DNA of 13,810 bases, from contig JBFYSV010000129.1 of assembly GCA_041301185.1 (NCBI GenBank), positions 1 to 13,810 of the forward strand, given 5' to 3'. Origin of the DNA: JAQBDA01 sp041301185. Lineage in GTDB: Bacteria > Chloroflexota > Anaerolineae > Anaerolineales > UBA4823. This document shows, piece by piece, positions 12,944-13,810 of the stretch. Both the position numbers and the translations under genes were made by a program. Each line of letters begins with the position of its first letter. The stretch's first letter is position 1. Under the pieces are notes generated by a model. It ran no database searches. It was not told where the DNA came from and worked only from the letters and a program-made list of their open reading frames with translations.

Positions 12944-13405
12944 CTACTCATCTGGATCTGGCAGCACGGATTTTTTCACATTATCTCGACCGCGTCTTTG
13001 CACGGAGTCATCACCGGCTTTGCCGGGAAAAACCCGCCGGTATTCCAGCTTGCGCCTGCCAAAATTGAACAATAGCCCTATGGGTGCACTGGTTGCTTTC
13101 AGGTAATTGATCACCTGTGCCAGTTCGTCATTGGTGAGTTGATGGCTGAAAGCCTTGATTTCTACAACCACCTGTGATTCTACGAACAAATCCAGGTAAA
13201 AAAGCGCTACTGGCGAATCCTGGTGCCAAACTTCAACCGGGCATTGGCTCCTGGCGCCTATGCTTCTTTGTTGCAATTCCGCCAGCAGTGCCCTCTCGTA
13301 CACCTCTTCTTTATAACCGGGGCCAAGAGCGTTATGAACTGCCATTGCTGCGCCAATTATCCGGTAGGTGAGGTCATTCCCAGTGACATCCTCGACGAGG
13401 GGCAT
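12944..13405 (-). CDS. GxxExxY protein (PD-(D/E)XK nuclease-like)
   Basis: The protein has 153 residues. The family motif GYKEEVY (30-36) sits in LGPGYKEEVYERAL. The nuclease-like core has LDLFVESQVVVEIKA (71-85), with D72 and E82-x-K84 as candidate metal-site residues, then AQVINYLKATSAPIGLLFNFG (96-116). The fold is that of PD-(D/E)XK enzymes, but no member with a proven reaction was recalled, so nuclease activity is a family prediction. The C-terminal ~25 residues (GDDSVQRRGRD...) extend beyond the usual 125-130 residues. The start is well supported: AGGAG six nt before ATG 13405. Three palindromic repeats bracket the gene. Confidence 0.85.
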   Translation of the reverse strand: MPLVEDVTGNDLTYRIIGAAMAVHNALGPGYKEEVYERALLAELQQRSIGARSQCPVEVWHQDSPVALFYLDLFVESQVVVEIKAFSHQLTNDELAQVINYLKATSAPIGLLFNFGRRKLEYRRVFPGKAGDDSVQRRGRDNVKKSVLPDPDE

Positions 13406-13453
13406 TGCTTTCTCCTGCTAAGAACGGATTGTGGAGAGAATATTATTGGAGGG

Positions 13454-13462
13454 TGTGGATAA
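13454..13462. promoter_or_regulatory. Second TGTGGATAA (DnaA-box-like)
   Basis: This exact 9-mer match lies 49 bp upstream of the GxxExxY start in AT-rich sequence. It stands alone without the supporting structures seen at 11546, so it is weak evidence. Confidence 0.3.
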
Positions 13463-13512
13463 ATAAATTATGCCCTAAATTTTCGAAAGAAACAAGCTCC
13501 GTAATTGACGCT

Positions 13513-13619
13513 GCCCTCCACGAATGCGCCTGGAGAGCAGGCGCCACGAATACTCGAATGGGTGGCGGCCTGTATTCGTGTATTCGTGAGCCCCGCACTA
13601 TGGGGCATTCGTGGATGGC
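13513..13619. repeat. Nested palindromic element, copy C (107 bp)
   Basis: Outer arms GCCCTCCACGAAT and ATTCGTGGATGGC (12/13 complementary). The interior retains ATTCGTGTATTCGTG but carries extra bases (ccccgcactatgggg) between inner and outer arms. It is the diverged copy on the far side of the GxxExxY gene. Confidence 0.7.
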
Positions 13620-13635
13620 AGGGAAGTATTATTGC

Positions 13636-13663
13636 TTGACTCTACCGGGAAGTGCTCTACAAT
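13636..13663 (+). promoter_or_regulatory. Promoter of the gene at 13710
   Basis: -35 TTGACT (13636-13641), 16-bp spacer, -10 TACAAT (13658-13663). The leader would be about 40 nt to ATG 13710. Confidence 0.65.
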
Positions 13664-13709
13664 AAATGCAAGACATACCGGATGATTATGGGCGGGTGGC
13701 GAGGTAGGC

Positions 13710-13810
13710 ATGGCAGACAGTGCAGAAAAGGCAAAGATACCGGGCAGGCTGCTGCTGGCTTTCATCAAGCAGCAGTTCAAGAATGCGATCGGCGATGAGA
13801 TCACCGACGA
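13710..13810 (+). CDS. Start of an unknown protein, cut by the window edge
   Basis: ATG 13710 has GAGGTAGG immediately upstream and a good promoter at 13636-13663. The first 33 codons (MADSAEKAKIPGRLLLAFIKQQF...) are open to the edge. The start reads as a charged, helical segment without a signal peptide. Too little is present to name it. Confidence 0.6.
   Translation, partial: MADSAEKAKIPGRLLLAFIKQQFKNAIGDEITD

Larger units (their letters stand above)
13406..13709. other. Intergenic gap with repeat copy C and a plus-strand promoter
   Basis: This 304-bp gap between divergent genes holds a DnaA-box-like TGTGGATAA (13454-13462), copy C of the nested palindrome (13513-13619) and the promoter of the next gene (13636-13663). 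No other gene was seen. Confidence 0.6.

Noticed and set aside
12743..13619. CRISPR array
   Set aside because: The three repeats are palindromic, unevenly spaced and have a whole gene between them; there are no regular spacers or cas genes.

Overview
The window looks like a moderately GC-rich bacterial chromosome segment, probably from the Chloroflexota (Anaerolineae-like). This is inferred, not proven. The clues are a very large secreted beta-helix/PKD protein ending in an 'LFLPLIL' tail of the kind common on exported proteins of that phylum, a GxxExxY protein, and many purine-rich or palindromic intergenic phrases. No rRNA, tRNA, CRISPR array, integrase or transposase was seen.

Layout. Bases 1-690 (+) hold the 3' end of a TerB-like gene. 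A repeat- and hairpin-rich gap follows. Three genes on the minus strand come next: a cytochrome P450 (929-2314), a polytopic membrane protein (2702-3988, with a near-perfect promoter at 4099-4127), and a 1058-residue secreted right-handed beta-helix protein with a choice-of-anchor Q-like region and PKD domains (4208-7384).

Bases 7715-12533 (all minus strand) carry a cassette of DNA-metabolism genes in transcription order: an ExeA/TniB-type AAA ATPase, a small possible ribbon-helix-helix protein, a RepA-like RecA-fold helicase and a zinc-finger/Toprim primase. Its intergenic gaps hold structures expected of a replicon: a consensus DnaA box beside a perfect 26-bp palindrome, an AT-rich inverted repeat and a 17-bp tandem repeat (11463-11623); a GTAAGTG repeat array with a 13-bp palindrome just upstream of the primase (8887-9425); and, opposite the helicase leader, a promoter-plus-terminator unit for an approximately 80-nt antisense RNA (10893-11009). 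I read this as a plasmid-like or integrated-element replication module with its own control RNA. This is the most interesting part of the window. Helicase and primase would act together at an origin, the small protein and antisense RNA could set copy number, and the ATPase could load, partition or mobilise the element. Those roles are inference.

The right end (12650-13709) holds a GxxExxY PD-(D/E)XK-like gene bracketed by three copies of a nested palindromic element (about 92-107 bp) plus a CACGAAG-type tract. A sigma70-like promoter at 13636-13663 then drives a plus-strand gene that starts at 13710 and runs off the window.

Several intergenic phrases (GCGAATTnn, CACGAAGnn, CTCTGTGnn) share a period close to 9 bp, and the CTCTGTG type lies immediately 3' of three minus-strand genes. 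A familiar GC-rich hairpin repeat has been absorbed in frame into the primase.
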